A stretch of 5,475 bases of DNA from positions 1 to 5,475 of the forward strand of contig JAGLGG010000023.1 in the NCBI GenBank assembly GCA_023144145.1, given 5' to 3'. Shown one piece after another: positions 5,131 to 5,475 of the stretch (position 1 is its first letter; each line of letters opens with the position of its first letter). Source of the stretch: Anaerolineales bacterium. Lineage in GTDB: Bacteria > Chloroflexota > Anaerolineae > Anaerolineales > E44-bin32. The position numbers and the translations under genes were made by a program. The notes under the pieces were generated by a model. It did not search any database and was not told the origin of the DNA. It was given only the letters and a program-made list of their open reading frames with translations.

Positions 5131-5475
5131 CTACTTCTTTCCCCGCTCTTCTTTCGCCAATTCTCTGAAATGAGCTCGTACGCAACTCCAATCACCGCTA
5201 CACTTAGTAAGCTCAGCTGAAACTAGCGCAGGGCTCACACCATATTGATTTACAATTTTTTCCAGTGTTCGTTCATCTCCATCGCTGGAAGCATTTTCCA
5301 CAGCTCGATTTCGTAAAACCGATCTAACACATGCCCATTTCCATTCGCATTCTCCATTGTATAGGGCCATTACTTCCTCTGGGGAAGCACCATATTTTTC
5401 GCCAAATTGATTCGCGATTCGCTGCTCGCGGTCGGTCATTCTCTCATCACGCTCGGTTAGCTGCTCCAAGCGACC
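5131..5475 (-). CDS. Protein with two CxxxWxCVR repeats, 5'-truncated by the window edge
   Basis: The frame is open to the right edge of the window; 114 codons are visible, and the first in-window start codons (TTG 5469, ATG 5439) have no good ribosome site, so the beginning is probably outside. Numbering from the first visible codon, the protein holds two diverged copies of a roughly 45-residue module. Copy 1 has YGASPEEVMALYNGEC then WKWACVRSVLR (28-55); copy 2 has YGVSPALVSAELTKC then SGDWSCVRAHFR (78-104). Each has a YGxSP helix start, a Cys, then CxxxWxCVR (C43/C49 and C92/C98) and a basic helix. The N-terminal visible part is highly charged (ERDERMTDREQR) and the C-terminus is Lys/Arg/Glu-rich. 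The Cys pairs could form disulfides or, pooled, bind a metal; both are guesses. No enzyme family is recognised. Location is unknown because any signal peptide lies outside. A strong terminator follows the gene. Confidence 0.65.
   Translation of the reverse strand, partial: GRLEQLTERDERMTDREQRIANQFGEKYGASPEEVMALYNGECEWKWACVRSVLRNRAVENASSDGDERTLEKIVNQYGVSPALVSAELTKCSGDWSCVRAHFRELAKEERGKK

Noticed and set aside
4969..5220. Plus-strand frame across the promoter, hairpins and terminator
   Set aside because: It crosses a terminator and the 3' end of the minus-strand repeat gene; no ribosome site and no similarity.

Overview
This window looks like bacterial chromosome with moderate G+C (a little under half, judged by eye). 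No rRNA, tRNA, CRISPR array, transposase or phage gene was recognised. The mix of genes suggests a Chloroflexota (Anaerolineae-like) bacterium: a VKOR-type membrane protein with an extra N-terminal membrane segment, a DUF1684 protein, an unlinked squalene/phytoene synthase homologue, and a Cys/Trp tandem-repeat protein. That assignment is an inference from gene style, not from a marker gene, and is only moderately supported.

Layout, left to right. The left edge carries the C-terminal part of a VKOR-family disulfide-forming membrane protein (+). Next are a small NnrU/isoprenylcysteine-methyltransferase-like membrane protein (+) and a small cupin (+). A spacer follows with a striking nested inverted repeat (1868-1926) and a probable gene relic (1970-2182). 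Then come a DUF1684 protein (+), a roughly 400-base gap with hairpins but no gene, and a pirin-family protein (+) with a complete metal site. A squalene/phytoene synthase family gene faces the pirin gene (-). Upstream of it are a plausible promoter, a 12-bp inverted repeat and a good intrinsic terminator. The terminator belongs to the last gene (-), a 5'-truncated protein with two copies of a CxxxWxCVR module.

How the genes work together: most neighbours are separated by 80 bases or more, and several gaps hold hairpins, so they read as mainly single-gene units rather than one operon. Loose themes are membrane redox and lipid/isoprenoid chemistry (VKOR, methyltransferase-like protein, prenyl synthase) and small beta-barrel cupin-type proteins (cupin, pirin). 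No coherent multi-gene system can be shown. The least explained items are the Cys/Trp repeat protein at the right edge, the nested inverted repeat at 1868-1926, and the unseen N-terminal extension of the VKOR protein.
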